Positions 25,141 through 34,013 are shown, counted from the stretch's first letter. The stretch is 64,000 nucleotides of DNA from Nocardia cyriacigeorgica (GCF_005863245.1 NZ_VBUT01000006.1:372001-436000); one strand, 5' to 3'. Program-made: numbers and translations. Notes: generated by a model from the sequence alone, not told the origin.

Positions 25141-25923
25141 TCAGTAGATATGCGTCGGTGGCGTGATGTCCGGCGGCGGATGCAATGCCGGAGACCGGCC
25201 GGGATCGTCGGGTGAGCTGTTGTGCGCTGCGCAGATGGCGGCGGCATGTGCGGTCGGCGTCGTCTGGTGGGCGCGAGCCAGATGCAGCCGCCGGGCCCGC
25301 GCGGCCTCGATGTCCAGGTCGAAGTACTCGGCGAGGATGCCGACAGCGGTCGAGACCACCGACGTTCCCCGCAGGACCGCTCGCACGGTTTCCTCGGTGG
25401 CGGCGACCCGGCCGTCCAGCGTGCCGATCGACAAGGCGATCGCGATGAGATCGGCCAGCACCTGTCCGAAATCGTTGGGGCGCTCGGTGCCCCACGGCTC
25501 GTCGGCGTGCACCACGACCGAGCCCAACGGCACCGCCAGCGCCGTCACCGGGAACGCGCGCACCGAGCGCACACCCGCGGCACGAGCCCATTTCCGGTAG
25601 GACTCCCAGCGCGGGTCCTCGCCGTCCTCCTCGGCGAGATCGTCGATCATCGCCACCGCGCCGTCACGGGCGCTCGACAGACCGGGGCCGGTGATATGCA
25701 GACGCGGGTCGGCGATGATGTCGTCGCGCATCGCCTCGGCCACGATATGCAGCCCCGGCTCCTCGGACCGGCGGCCATCGAGCAGGATCACCACCGCCGA
25801 CACCGCGTCGAAGCATGTCCTGGCGTGCTGAGCCACCGCGTGCAGCAAGGTCGGCACATCGAAATCGGTGGTCAATGTCGCGGTCAATTCCGCGACCGCC
25901 AAACGGGTCTGTGCGGTATTCAT
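25141..25923 (-). CDS. GAF and ANTAR domain protein
   Basis: A 260-residue sensor. An N-terminal GAF-like domain (about 10-165) is followed by an ANTAR RNA-binding domain at about 180-232 (STAVGILAEYFDLDIEAARA, then ARAHQTTPTAHAAAICA). The tail is Pro/Asp-rich. ANTAR proteins bind paired RNA hairpins and prevent transcription termination. It overlaps the upstream GAF-ANTAR gene by four bases (ATGA), so the two are coupled and may form a heteromeric sensor. Confidence 0.8.
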   Translation of the reverse strand: MNTAQTRLAVAELTATLTTDFDVPTLLHAVAQHARTCFDAVSAVVILLDGRRSEEPGLHIVAEAMRDDIIADPRLHITGPGLSSARDGAVAMIDDLAEEDGEDPRWESYRKWARAAGVRSVRAFPVTALAVPLGSVVVHADEPWGTERPNDFGQVLADLIAIALSIGTLDGRVAATEETVRAVLRGTSVVSTAVGILAEYFDLDIEAARARRLHLARAHQTTPTAHAAAICAAHNSSPDDPGRSPALHPPPDITPPTHIY

Positions 25924-26732
25924 CGTCGCTGCCCTTCGCCGCTGTCACGCTGATCGCGCAAGGAAAGCCTGCGGGCCACGATGTCGGCGGCCACCTCACC
26001 GATCGGCCTGCCCTCGGCGTAGCAGTACGCGCGCAGCCGGGCCAGCGCCTCGTCGACCGGCACGGCCAACTGGACCGCGACCATGCCGGCGGCGTTGTAC
26101 ACCACTGCCCGGGAGAATCCGTCGTCGACACCGTCGAGCACACCCTGCGTGGCCGCGCTGTCGACCGTATCCTCGACGCCACCCGCGTCCGCGACGCGAC
26201 GATCGATGTCCGCGCGCAACACCTGCCCGACCGCGATCGCGCAGGCATCGCCGGATTCCTGCTCGACGGGCGCCAGTTCGCCCGGCAGCCCGCGATACAA
26301 CTCGAGCACGCCGACCGCGCGGCGCACACCGGGAACGGGGAAGGTGAACACCGCGCGCACGCCGAGCACCAGCACCTCACCGGTGAAGGCCGGCCAGCGA
26401 TTCACCGCTTCCGGGCTGGACAGGTCGGGCCAGATCTGGCGGTGCCCGGTGTGGTAGGCCTCGACGCAGGGTCCCTCGCCCACCACGAATTGGAGTTCGT
26501 CGACCTGCTGGGCGGTCGCGTCGGTGGCGTACACGAGTTCACGCGCCTGGGAGGAGGAACCACCCAGCAGCGCGACGGCCGCTCCGTCGACCCCGGTCAA
26601 CCGCACCGCCGCCGAGCAGACCGCGCTGATCCCACCGAACAGCGAACCGCCGGCACCGGCGGCCTCGTCGCGGCTGATCCCGCTCGATTCCCCGGGATGA
26701 GCTCGGGACGCGTCGTCCACCATCGCTCCCAT
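25920..26732 (-). CDS. GAF and ANTAR domain protein
   Basis: A 270-residue sensor with an N-terminal GAF domain (about 30-185; DGAAVALLGGSSSQARELVYA and FVVGEGPCVEAYHTG are typical) and a C-terminal ANTAR domain (about 200-258; RLRAYCYAEGRPIGEVAADI). It is the first gene of a two-gene minus-strand operon with a second GAF-ANTAR gene. The start could be this ATG or the one three codons later. The GPC-V-AY Cys is conserved in many such GAF domains. Signal and target RNAs unknown. Confidence 0.82.
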   Translation of the reverse strand: MGAMVDDASRAHPGESSGISRDEAAGAGGSLFGGISAVCSAAVRLTGVDGAAVALLGGSSSQARELVYATDATAQQVDELQFVVGEGPCVEAYHTGHRQIWPDLSSPEAVNRWPAFTGEVLVLGVRAVFTFPVPGVRRAVGVLELYRGLPGELAPVEQESGDACAIAVGQVLRADIDRRVADAGGVEDTVDSAATQGVLDGVDDGFSRAVVYNAAGMVAVQLAVPVDEALARLRAYCYAEGRPIGEVAADIVARRLSLRDQRDSGEGQRR

Positions 26733-27420
26733 CGTCGCCTCGATGCCACGCTACTCCGGATGGCCGCTGCCGCCACCTACCGCCGTGAACCCGTCGCGAC
26801 CGTTGACCTCCTCGCGTTCGGCCTGGCTACGCTACCGAATTCGGATTGGGCCTAAGGCGTTGCGGCGTCGTTGCGGTGGGTGGTCGCGCTCCCGGGCGCA
26901 GTCGCGCCATTACCGGATCGTCGCCGGTGCACGGTCAGCAACAGGTGGTCGAACCGGGTGCGCTGTTGATCAGGGGGGCGCCCAGGTCGGGTAGCGCCGA
27001 GAGCGGATCGCATCGGGCGGGGCGGGCAGATCCGCGCAACCATGGTCTGCGGTGGTGGGCAACCGTTCGACCTGCCGACCCGAACTCCGCGGTTTGCCGG
27101 TGCGGGACTGGTGCGCAGCAGGGCGACGGTGCGCACGGCGCCTGTCGCGGCCAGTGCGGCGGCGACCGCGACCGCGAGGTTCAGTCGCATGCGCCCGATC
27201 GGCCCGGTGGCAGCGCGCCGAGGCCGGCGGGTCTGCGGACGCGCGCGGTGCCCACCGACTCGGCACGTTCCACGGGTCGAGTCGGCGAGTCCGCGCGGAC
27301 TCGAATACCGCACCGGGAAACAGTTCTCCGATCCCATGGCGGAATTTCCCGCGACGGCCGCCCTGTCCTGCTTCAATTAGCTATCCGGCGAGGGCGATTG
27401 CCGGGAGTGGAGGGTGGGCG
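26733..27420. other. Long non-coding-looking region between GAF-ANTAR operon and the Gly-rich protein
   Basis: About 690 bases. Open frames on both strands are Arg/Pro-rich and lack family features. One minus-strand frame (27190-26852) starts with a hydrophobic stretch (MRLNLAVAVAAALAATGAV) but continues with shadow-like sequence, so I do not call it. The region must hold the promoter of the GAF-ANTAR operon and of the Gly-rich protein. Possibly decayed. Confidence 0.4.
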
Positions 27421-28383
27421 ATGGCTCCGCAGGCGAATTCTTCGGCTCTCTGTGATGGCGGCGCGGCAGGGGGCGATCAGGGGAAACCCTGGCTCCGGAT
27501 CGCGCCGATGTTCGCGGTTGCCGCTGCGACGGTGTTGATCTGCGCCGGATGCGGCACGACGCCGCCGACGACCCGCACCCCACCGGATTCGGTGGGCGGG
27601 ACGTCATCGGGCGCGACGTCGCCGCACGCGACGACGCCGAACAACCCGGCGATAGCGACGACGCCGAATGGTGCGCCGAATCCGCCCGGTGGTGAAGCGC
27701 CCCACCGTGGGCCGGAAACCGGTGGGCCCCCGCCTGTTCCGGGGCAGCCTAATCGTGGCGGTGGCGGTGGCGGTGGCGGTGGCGGTAGCGGTGGACCTGT
27801 TGCGCCGATCCGGATCGCGAACCCGGTGGAACGGCAGGGGACCGCCATCGACCCACTCTTCGCGGAGGTGAGCGCCGCGGTCGCAAGCGTGTGCGGCGGA
27901 TGTGTGGTGACGAAGGGCATCAATCCCGATTCTGAACTCACGCAGTGCGAATACGACGGGTACATCGGTGCGGAACACCAACCGCCGGTTGATGAAAACG
28001 ATCCGGATGGGGGATGGCTGCTGATCACCCCCGATGAACCACTGGTGTTGCGGACCGGGCCGAACCCCTGCAAGACCGAGGAAACCGGCGGCGGAACAGG
28101 CGGTGGCGGTGAGGGCGGGTCCGGTGGTTCCGGTGAAGGTGGAACCGGCGGTTCTGGGGAAGGCGGTTCCGGCGGGGGCGAGTCCGGTGGCTCCGGTGAG
28201 GGCGGTTCCGGCGGGGGCGAGTCCGGCGGTTCCGGCGGGGGCGAGTCCGGCGGTTCCGGTGAAGGCGGAGCCGGCGGTGCCGGTGAGGGCGAGTCGGGTG
28301 GTTCCGGTGCGGGTGGAACCGGCGGCTCTGGTGCGGGTGTGACCGAGACCCCTGAGTCCGGTGATGGCGCAGCAGCCCCCTGA
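27421..28383 (+). CDS. Lipoprotein-like protein with Gly/Ser-rich tail
   Basis: A protein of about 320 residues. A hydrophobic segment (MFAVAAATVLICAGCG) ends in a lipobox-like LICAGC, with Cys instead of Leu at -3, so lipidation at Cys44 is possible. A Thr/Pro-rich stretch and a poly-Gly run follow. A folded core of about 90 residues (IRIANPVERQG to TGPNPCKTEE) has several cysteines. The last 90 residues are imperfect GGSGEGG repeats, as in Gly-rich surface proteins of mycolata. Its 3-prime end overlaps the start of the next membrane-protein gene by about 20 bases. Function unknown; likely envelope. Confidence 0.6.
   Translation: MAPQANSSALCDGGAAGGDQGKPWLRIAPMFAVAAATVLICAGCGTTPPTTRTPPDSVGGTSSGATSPHATTPNNPAIATTPNGAPNPPGGEAPHRGPETGGPPPVPGQPNRGGGGGGGGGGSGGPVAPIRIANPVERQGTAIDPLFAEVSAAVASVCGGCVVTKGINPDSELTQCEYDGYIGAEHQPPVDENDPDGGWLLITPDEPLVLRTGPNPCKTEETGGGTGGGGEGGSGGSGEGGTGGSGEGGSGGGESGGSGEGGSGGGESGGSGGGESGGSGEGGAGGAGEGESGGSGAGGTGGSGAGVTETPESGDGAAAP
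27755..27792 (+). repeat. GTGGCG hexanucleotide tandem repeat
   Basis: About six imperfect GTGGCG/GGTGGC units encode a run of ten glycines inside the lipoprotein-like gene. Such runs can change length by slippage without a frameshift because the unit is a multiple of three. Confidence 0.75.
28084..28338 (+). repeat. Imperfect repeats encoding the Gly/Ser-rich tail
   Basis: Units built on GGCGGTTCCGGTGAGGGC and variants repeat through this stretch and encode GGSGEGG- and GGGESGGSG-type segments. Copy number could vary between strains. Confidence 0.75.
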
Positions 28384-29320
28384 ACCAGCGCCCGGCAACA
28401 CGGAGCCGGATAGCGACACCCCGTCATCGTCGCCCTTCGACGGATTCGGCAGGGTGGCAGCGACTTTCGGCCAGTTCGTCGCGCCGACGACGCTGCTCAC
28501 CGCGCTGCTGTTCTATTTCGGCTGGAATCACGTCTACTGGTTCTTCCGCCATTTCGGCGTCGAATCGGCCAGCCTGCATCCGAGCATCACCGACTACCTG
28601 ATGCGCAGCGTGGACGCCCTGTTCGTCCCGCTGATCGTGGGCGGGGTGATCGGTATGGCGTTGACCTGGGGGTATCTGGCACTGCCGGAATCGGTGCGCG
28701 GTGCCCGGCGCAGCCGGTGGCAGCTGCGGGTCGTGACGGGAATCGCGGTGGTGCTGCTGATTTTCGGGTTGAGCCGGTTGTTCTTCGTCTTCCCGCTGAA
28801 CAATATGCTCGGCGCGGCGCCGCTATCGGTCATCACGGGCGTCGGGCTGCTCTGGTATGTCGTCCTGCAACGCAGGCAGCAGCTGCGCGACCGCGACCCC
28901 GACGCGCCGCCGCGCTCGGAAGCGGCCGCGGTCATCGAGTGGACGATCCTGTTCGTCGTCGTCGGCATCAGCCTGTTCTGGATCGCCACCGACTATTCCG
29001 CGGCCGTCGGCAGCTCCCGAGCACAGCTGTCGACCGCCGAAATCCCCTACAGCCCAGGCGTTGTCGTCTACAGCGAAAAGGACCTGCACCTGTCCAGCGC
29101 CGACGTGCGCAAGGTCGCCTGCGACCCCGCCGAGAATTCCGGCTACCGATTCCGCTACGACGGCCTGGTCATGCTCACCCACATCGGCGACCAATACGTC
29201 CTGCTCCCACGCAACTGGCCCACTCACCGCGGCGCCGCCATCGTCTTGCCGGCGTCCTCGCCCGGCGCGGTGCGCTTCGAGTTCCGCCTCTCCGACAACC
29301 CCGCCGGCGACCGCTGCTGA
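28361..29320 (+). CDS. Membrane protein with extracytoplasmic C-terminal domain
   Basis: A 319-residue protein with about four predicted helices (around 43-60, 85-105, 120-140 and 185-205), then a soluble region of about 100 residues. The N terminus is Pro/Ser-rich and disordered. It starts GTG then ATG, inside the end of the preceding Gly-rich gene (23-base overlap in another frame), so translation is probably coupled. No recognised family. The pairing with a surface Gly-rich protein suggests a common envelope role, inferred from overlap only. Confidence 0.72.
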   Translation: MMAQQPPEPAPGNTEPDSDTPSSSPFDGFGRVAATFGQFVAPTTLLTALLFYFGWNHVYWFFRHFGVESASLHPSITDYLMRSVDALFVPLIVGGVIGMALTWGYLALPESVRGARRSRWQLRVVTGIAVVLLIFGLSRLFFVFPLNNMLGAAPLSVITGVGLLWYVVLQRRQQLRDRDPDAPPRSEAAAVIEWTILFVVVGISLFWIATDYSAAVGSSRAQLSTAEIPYSPGVVVYSEKDLHLSSADVRKVACDPAENSGYRFRYDGLVMLTHIGDQYVLLPRNWPTHRGAAIVLPASSPGAVRFEFRLSDNPAGDRC

Positions 29321-29335
29321 CCAGTCCCGAACGAT

Positions 29336-29545
29336 CTACACCAACTCGACCTCGTCGAACTCCACCGTCATCCGATGCCGCCGTTCCCGCAGCACGCCCC
29401 CTTCGCGGTGCGCGACTCCCTCACTGAACCCGATCCGCATCCGCCCACGCCGCGCATCCACTTCCCACACCACCCCGCAGACCCCGCTGAACGGCCCTTC
29501 CGGGAACACGACGACATCACCTGGCGCGTAATCGGTAAACCCCAC
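29336..29545 (-). CDS. Small KOW-like protein
   Basis: This 69-residue protein has a stretch PGDVVVFPEGPFSGVCGVVW followed by EVDARRGRMRIGF, which resembles the KOW motif of NusG and ribosomal L24 (VxVxxGPF...GxVxxVD...). The start is GTG, with 57 bases separating it from the deacetylase gene on the same strand. KOW modules bind RNA or protein, but a free KOW domain of this size has no clear known role. The similarity is by eye and could be convergent. Confidence 0.6.
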   Translation of the reverse strand: MGFTDYAPGDVVVFPEGPFSGVCGVVWEVDARRGRMRIGFSEGVAHREGGVLRERRHRMTVEFDEVELV

Positions 29546-29602
29546 GCCGCCACAGTAATCGCCCCGGCGGTCTGGGGGGTAGCAAGTCGCAACCAGCTGG
29601 GC

Positions 29603-30460
29603 TCAGCCCTGCGTCGTGGCCGCGTAGTGTTCGGCGATCTCGTCGCTGGTGGTGAGCCAGACGCCGTGGTGGCTTGCGATGTATTCCAGCGCCTGGTCGA
29701 GGTATTTCGCACGGTAGGGCTGGCCGGTGACGAACGGGTGCAGTGCCAGGGCCATGACGCGGCCGCTGCGGGCGGAGTCGGCGTAGAGCTGATCGAACTG
29801 GTCGGTGACGATCTGCACGAAGTCCGGGCCGGTGAAGCTCTTCATCGTGAACAAGCCGAGGTCGTTGAGTTCCACCGAGTAGGGGACGCTCAGCAGACCG
29901 GGCACGTTCAGCCGGAACGGTTGGTCGTCGGCTGTCCAGTCGAGCAGGTAGGTGAGGCCGAGTTCGGCGAGGATCTCGGGGGTGTCGAAGGTTTCGCTGA
30001 GGGCGGGGCCGAGCCAGCCGCGCGGGCGCTGCCCGGTCGCCTTCTCGATGGTGGTGATCACGTCGGTCAGGTAGGCGCGTTCGTCTTCGACGGCCGACTG
30101 CACCGTGGCATTGTCGCGCCCGTGCGCCAGCCACGCCCAGTCCCGCTGCTGGCCGGCCGCGATGATCTGCGGATACTTCTCGCACACCGCCGAATTGACC
30201 AGCGCGCTGGCGCGGATGCCGTGCCGGTCGAGGATCTCGGCGATCCGCCAGATCCCCACTCGCGGGCCGTAATCGCGCCATCCGTAGTTCAGCGGGTCCG
30301 GCACCAGCCCGGCAGTGGCCTCGTTGAGGCTGGTGGCGGGCGCGTCGACCGGGAAGTGCTCGATGTTGAGGCCGACGTAGAACGCGACGCGGGCCCCACC
30401 CGGCCACTGGATGGGTTCGCGGTCGACGATCGGGCTGTAGTCGTAGAGCGCATTGTCCAT
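29603..30460 (-). CDS. Polysaccharide deacetylase family protein
   Basis: A 285-residue NodB-fold protein. It starts MDNALYDYSPIVDREPIQWP and has the LNIEHFPVD segment typical of the PuuE/allantoinase-like branch, then WLAHGRDN and a conserved WLGPALSETFDTP, and ALALHPFVTG near the end. Members hydrolyse amide bonds of carbohydrates or of allantoin-like compounds using a divalent metal. The chosen ATG has a GGAAGGACC site; a 116-codon longer frame has no family features. Substrate not predicted. The KOW-like gene follows it. Confidence 0.85.
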   Translation of the reverse strand: MDNALYDYSPIVDREPIQWPGGARVAFYVGLNIEHFPVDAPATSLNEATAGLVPDPLNYGWRDYGPRVGIWRIAEILDRHGIRASALVNSAVCEKYPQIIAAGQQRDWAWLAHGRDNATVQSAVEDERAYLTDVITTIEKATGQRPRGWLGPALSETFDTPEILAELGLTYLLDWTADDQPFRLNVPGLLSVPYSVELNDLGLFTMKSFTGPDFVQIVTDQFDQLYADSARSGRVMALALHPFVTGQPYRAKYLDQALEYIASHHGVWLTTSDEIAEHYAATTQG

Positions 30461-30899
30461 GCGTGGTCCTTCCGGTTGTCGGCCTGCCGCGCTCGGCGGG
30501 CACCGCTGCGAACGGTATGCGCACAAGCCTGCGAACGCGAGGGTTGCAGGCGACGGATTCGGGACCGCACGCGACATGAGCTTGTGCCCGCGACCAACCG
30601 CCGGCCCGCCGCACAGTGATTTGCCCTGACGTAGCCAGAAGGCATGGGCGCGCGTCGTTTCCGTGCGTACCGTGGGAACTGCCCTGGTCGGAAACGATGT
30701 GAACGGCAAGCCCATTCGCGACCACTTGCTTGCCGGACCCCCTGCGATGGAACCGTCGACCGGCCACGGCGGGCTCCCGCGCGGAATCCGCAGCCCGCGC
30801 GGGAGCACCGACTCCCATCACGTGTCGTGCTCGATGCGCAACGACATCAGTTCGGGCCAGAGCCGCGCTCATCGCGCCCCCGAACCCGTGGATGGCACC
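30461..30899. other. Intergenic region upstream of the deacetylase gene
   Basis: About 440 bases between the deacetylase start and the resolvase-like stop. It holds a 12-bp perfect inverted repeat (annotated separately). One plus-strand open frame (30663-30995) has no ribosome binding site or family character, so I see no gene. Confidence 0.45.
30773..30806. terminator. 12-bp perfect hairpin
   Basis: GCTCCCGCGCGG and CCGCGCGGGAGC pair over a 10-base loop. It lies about 95 bases after the stop of the minus-strand resolvase-like gene and could end that transcript. Confidence 0.55.
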
Positions 30900-31259
30900 T
30901 CACAGCCAGGCCGGGCCCCAGGGATCGCGCCAGGCGGATTCCGGCACTTCGAATACCGCGGCCTCCCCACGATCGGCCAGGACGTTCAGCAGTGAGGCGG
31001 CGGGCACGGTCAGGCCCGCGATATGCCCGGGCAGGGTGAAGACCACGCGGGCGCGGGCGCGCCGGCATTCCTGCACCAGATCCAGGAACGCGCCGGGCAC
31101 GATCGAGGAGAAATCGGTCCGTTCGTGGAAGATGGCCGCCATATCGAAGCCCATTCGCCGGGCGATGGCGATCAACCGTTGATCGCAGCGGGGGAGTTCG
31201 ACGCCGACGAGGAGTTCGTCGCGCAGATATCCGTACGCCAGGGGAGACAGCGCTGTCAT
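30900..31259 (-). CDS. Resolvase-like small protein
   Basis: A 119-residue protein. It reads AYGYLRDELLVGVELPRCDQ, then ARRMGFDMAAIFHER and later RARVVFTLPGHIAGL. This pattern matches the serine-recombinase-fold small proteins common in actinobacteria, which carry only the N-terminal half and no DNA-binding region; the catalytic serine of resolvases is not evident, so recombination activity is doubtful. A good AAGGTGG site precedes the ATG. Stands alone. Confidence 0.7.
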   Translation of the reverse strand: MTALSPLAYGYLRDELLVGVELPRCDQRLIAIARRMGFDMAAIFHERTDFSSIVPGAFLDLVQECRRARARVVFTLPGHIAGLTVPAASLLNVLADRGEAAVFEVPESAWRDPWGPAWL

Positions 31260-31543
31260 GGTCGGTTCACCACCTTCGATGGCCTCGGACCCGGCGAGCC
31301 AGGTGTCTCGGACGGGCCGTGAAGTTCGAGGCCGACCCCGGTCGTCGCGGGTCTGCGCTCACTGTAGGACGGCGGTTCGGCCGATCGCAGGGCCGAGGAC
31401 AGATGTTGTGACCGCTCCCAGCCGCGCCCGGCCGGGGTTGTCGCCGGAGGCATCGCCACCGCGATCAGTGCCGTTCGCGGTGCGTATCCCGCGCCGAACG
31501 GGGTATGCGATACCCACATCAGCTATCGATGATTGGAGGCGTC

Positions 31544-32167
31544 ATGACCGACGTCGACGGCACTGTTTCGACCGGACAGGGCAGCCGGTTGCGGATTCCG
31601 CGCAGCCGCGGAGCCGTGGGTGGACTGGTGGTGCTCCTGCTGGGTATCTGGGGCGCGCTGATCCCCTTCGTCGGCCCGTACTTCGACTTCACCTACACAC
31701 CCGACGATCCGTGGGTGTGGACGGCGGCGCGCGGCTGGTTGCAGGTGCTGCCCGGTGTGGCGGCGATTGTCGGCGGTCTGCTCATGCTGATGAGCAGAAA
31801 CCGGGTGGTCGCCAGTTTCGGTGGTTGGCTGTCGGTGGCGGCGGGGGTGTGGTTCGTGATCGGGCCGGTGCTGGCCGACCTGCTCAGGCTCGGCGATATC
31901 GGCGAGCCGGTCGCGACCTCCGACCTGAAGCGCGCCCTGCTGCAACTGACCTTCTTCTACGGACTCGGCGCGCTCATCCTGTTCTTCGCCGCGACCTCAC
32001 TGGGACGGCTGTCGGTGCGCAGCGCACGCGATATCGCCTTCGCCCGGCGCGAGGTGGCGGCGACGACGGCCGCGCGGGTCGATGAGCCCGTGGTACCCGC
32101 CGACGCGACCGGCACCGAAACCCGCAGGGGATGGCGTAAACCGCACATGCGGCACCGGCCCGTCTAG
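31544..32167 (+). CDS. Four-helix membrane protein
   Basis: A 207-residue protein starting at an ATG with a GGAGGC site. Four hydrophobic helices are visible (about 20-42, 65-90, 95-120 and 135-160). A YFDFTYTPDDPWVW segment follows helix 1, and the tail is basic. I do not recognise a named family. The stop codon is part of a 19-base tandem repeat. No evidence for an operon. Confidence 0.75.
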   Translation: MTDVDGTVSTGQGSRLRIPRSRGAVGGLVVLLLGIWGALIPFVGPYFDFTYTPDDPWVWTAARGWLQVLPGVAAIVGGLLMLMSRNRVVASFGGWLSVAAGVWFVIGPVLADLLRLGDIGEPVATSDLKRALLQLTFFYGLGALILFFAATSLGRLSVRSARDIAFARREVAATTAARVDEPVVPADATGTETRRGWRKPHMRHRPV

Positions 32168-32199
32168 TCGGTACCGTCCGGTCTAGTCGGCACCGACCC
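32162..32199. repeat. 19-bp tandem direct repeat
   Basis: Two copies of GTCTAGTCGGYACCGNCCS lie head to tail (16 of 19 bases identical). The first copy contains the TAG stop of the membrane-protein gene. Probably a small duplication. Confidence 0.7.
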
Positions 32200-32255
32200 G
32201 GATCGGCCGTCGTCGTTCGTGCGCTGACGGACGGCCCGGTGACAGCGTGACTCCT

Positions 32256-32284
32256 GCTCCCGATGCCCCTGGTAGCTCGGGAGC
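32256..32284. terminator. Hairpin between convergent membrane-protein and acyl-CoA synthetase genes
   Basis: GCTCCCGA and TCGGGAGC form a perfect 8-bp inverted repeat with a 13-base loop, nine bases beyond the minus-strand synthetase stop. A likely bidirectional terminator. Confidence 0.5.
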
Positions 32285-32293
32285 GGGAAGCGC

Positions 32294-33943
32294 TCAGCTC
32301 TCGGAGGACCGCGCGATCAACTGGCGGCGCAACAATTTTCCGGTCGCGTTGCGCGGCAGTTCGTCGATGACGCTGACCTCGCGCGGTACCTTGTGCCGGG
32401 CCAGGTGGGCCTTGATGTACTCCCGGATCTCCTGCGGCTCGATCGTGGCTCCACTGGCGGGCACGACGTAGGCGTGCAGCCGCTGCCCGAAATCACGGTC
32501 GGCGACGCCGATGACCGCGGCCTCCAGGATGTCGGCCCGTTCGGTGAGCAGGTTCTCCACTTCGGACGGGTAGACGTTCTCCCCGCCGGAGATGATCATC
32601 TCGTCGTCGCGTCCGTCGATGAACAGCCTGCCCTCGGCGTCGAAATGCCCGACATCGCCGGAGGACAGCAAACCGTCGACGATCTCCTTGTTGCGGCCGT
32701 CGGTGTAGCCGCTGAAGCTCAGCCCGCTCGAGACGAAGATGGTCCCGACCTCGTAGGGCTCGGTCACCCGGTTGCGGTTCTCGTCGTAGATGGCGACCCG
32801 GCAGCCCACCGGCGGACGCCCGACCGTCCCCGGCGCCTCCCGCATATCCTGCGGCGTCGCGACCGCGGCAACGGCGACCTCGGTGGAGGCGTACAGGTTG
32901 TACAGCACATCCCCGAAGGCTTCGGCCGTGCGCCGGCTCAGGTCCGGCGATACCGCGGATCCGGCCGCGAAGATCACCCGCAGCGAGGACGTGTCATAGC
33001 GGGCGAGCACGTCGGGGCCGAGGTCGAGGATCCGTTGCAACATGGTCGGCACGACCACGAGCGTCGCGGCGCGGTGGGTGGCGACGGCCGCCAGCGTGCG
33101 TTCGGCGTCGAACTTGCGCTGCTGGAAGACGACCGTATTGCCCAGCGCCCAGCCCAGCGTGAACTGCGACAGGCCGGTGCCGTGGAAGATCGGCGCGGCC
33201 ATCACCATCGTGTTGTCGCGCGGCAGCGGCACCCGGTCCAGGAATTGCGCCGATTGCAGCGGCGGAACCTTGTCGCGGGGCGCGCCTTTCGGTGTGCCGG
33301 TGGTTCCGCTGGTGAGGATGACCATGCCGCCCGGTCGTTGCGGTTTCGGCGGCGGTGTGGTGGCGGCGGTGGCGATGAGGGCGTCGAGTGTGCGCGCCGC
33401 GCCGGGAACGGCAGCCGGGTCGATCCAGGACAGATACCGCGGGACCTCGGGGTCGACCTGTGCGAGTACACCCTCGAATTCCTCGTCGTGCACGATCGCG
33501 CGGATGTGTTCGCGCCGGGCCACTTCGGCCAGCTGCGGTGCGGCGAACCCGGTGTTCAGCAGCACGATGCGGGCGCCGAGTTTGCCCGCGGTGAGTAGGG
33601 TCAGCACCATGCCGCGGTGGTCGCGGCACAGGGCGCCGATCACCTGGCCGGGCGCCAGCCCCTCGGCGGCGAGCGCGTGGGTCAGCGCGTTCGACTGCCG
33701 GTCGAGCTCGTCGAAGGTGAGCGGGCCGCGCTCGTCGATGATGGCGATGCGCGCGGGATCGCGGCGCAGGCCGTGGCGGAGCACGGTGACGAATGGGCCG
33801 AACACCGCCGCGTCGCGCAGGGTTCGGACCATATCGGCCGGGCGGCGCGGGTCGATCATGCCGCGCCTGGTGAGGACGGCGAGCGCGGCGGCCGCATCGG
33901 TGACAGGGCGCAGTGCCGCGGGGGCGGTGGATCGAAATGCCAT
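32294..33943 (-). CDS. Acyl-CoA synthetase (FadD-like)
   Basis: A 549-residue adenylate-forming enzyme that activates a fatty or other carboxylic acid with ATP and CoA. Motifs: the P-loop-like GGMVILTSGTTGTPKG, YASTEVA (A5 region), GDVGHFDAEGRLFIDGR and ISGGENVYPSEVE, and the C-terminal Lys in RNATGKLLRRQL. Length is normal for FadD proteins. Its divergent neighbour is a fatty-alcohol-oxidase-type GMC enzyme, and the shared upstream region has two similar TTAACTTA-containing sites, so both may be co-induced for alcohol or alkane degradation. Chain length not predictable. Confidence 0.88.
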   Translation of the reverse strand: MAFRSTAPAALRPVTDAAAALAVLTRRGMIDPRRPADMVRTLRDAAVFGPFVTVLRHGLRRDPARIAIIDERGPLTFDELDRQSNALTHALAAEGLAPGQVIGALCRDHRGMVLTLLTAGKLGARIVLLNTGFAAPQLAEVARREHIRAIVHDEEFEGVLAQVDPEVPRYLSWIDPAAVPGAARTLDALIATAATTPPPKPQRPGGMVILTSGTTGTPKGAPRDKVPPLQSAQFLDRVPLPRDNTMVMAAPIFHGTGLSQFTLGWALGNTVVFQQRKFDAERTLAAVATHRAATLVVVPTMLQRILDLGPDVLARYDTSSLRVIFAAGSAVSPDLSRRTAEAFGDVLYNLYASTEVAVAAVATPQDMREAPGTVGRPPVGCRVAIYDENRNRVTEPYEVGTIFVSSGLSFSGYTDGRNKEIVDGLLSSGDVGHFDAEGRLFIDGRDDEMIISGGENVYPSEVENLLTERADILEAAVIGVADRDFGQRLHAYVVPASGATIEPQEIREYIKAHLARHKVPREVSVIDELPRNATGKLLRRQLIARSSES

Positions 33944-34013
33944 CGGCAGTCTCCAGTCGTGTGCGTTCGGTCGGCATCGGGTGCTGAGGGGTGCCGCAAG
34001 TGCAGAATAGTAA

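Noticed and set aside
26852..27190. Possible minus-strand membrane-anchored protein in the 26733-27420 gap
   Set aside because: Only the first 20 residues look real; the rest is Arg/Pro-rich and has no ribosome binding site.
27477..28427. Minus-strand Pro-rich open frame opposite the Gly-rich protein
   Set aside because: Mirror of the Gly codon repeats on the other strand; no ribosome binding site or domain.
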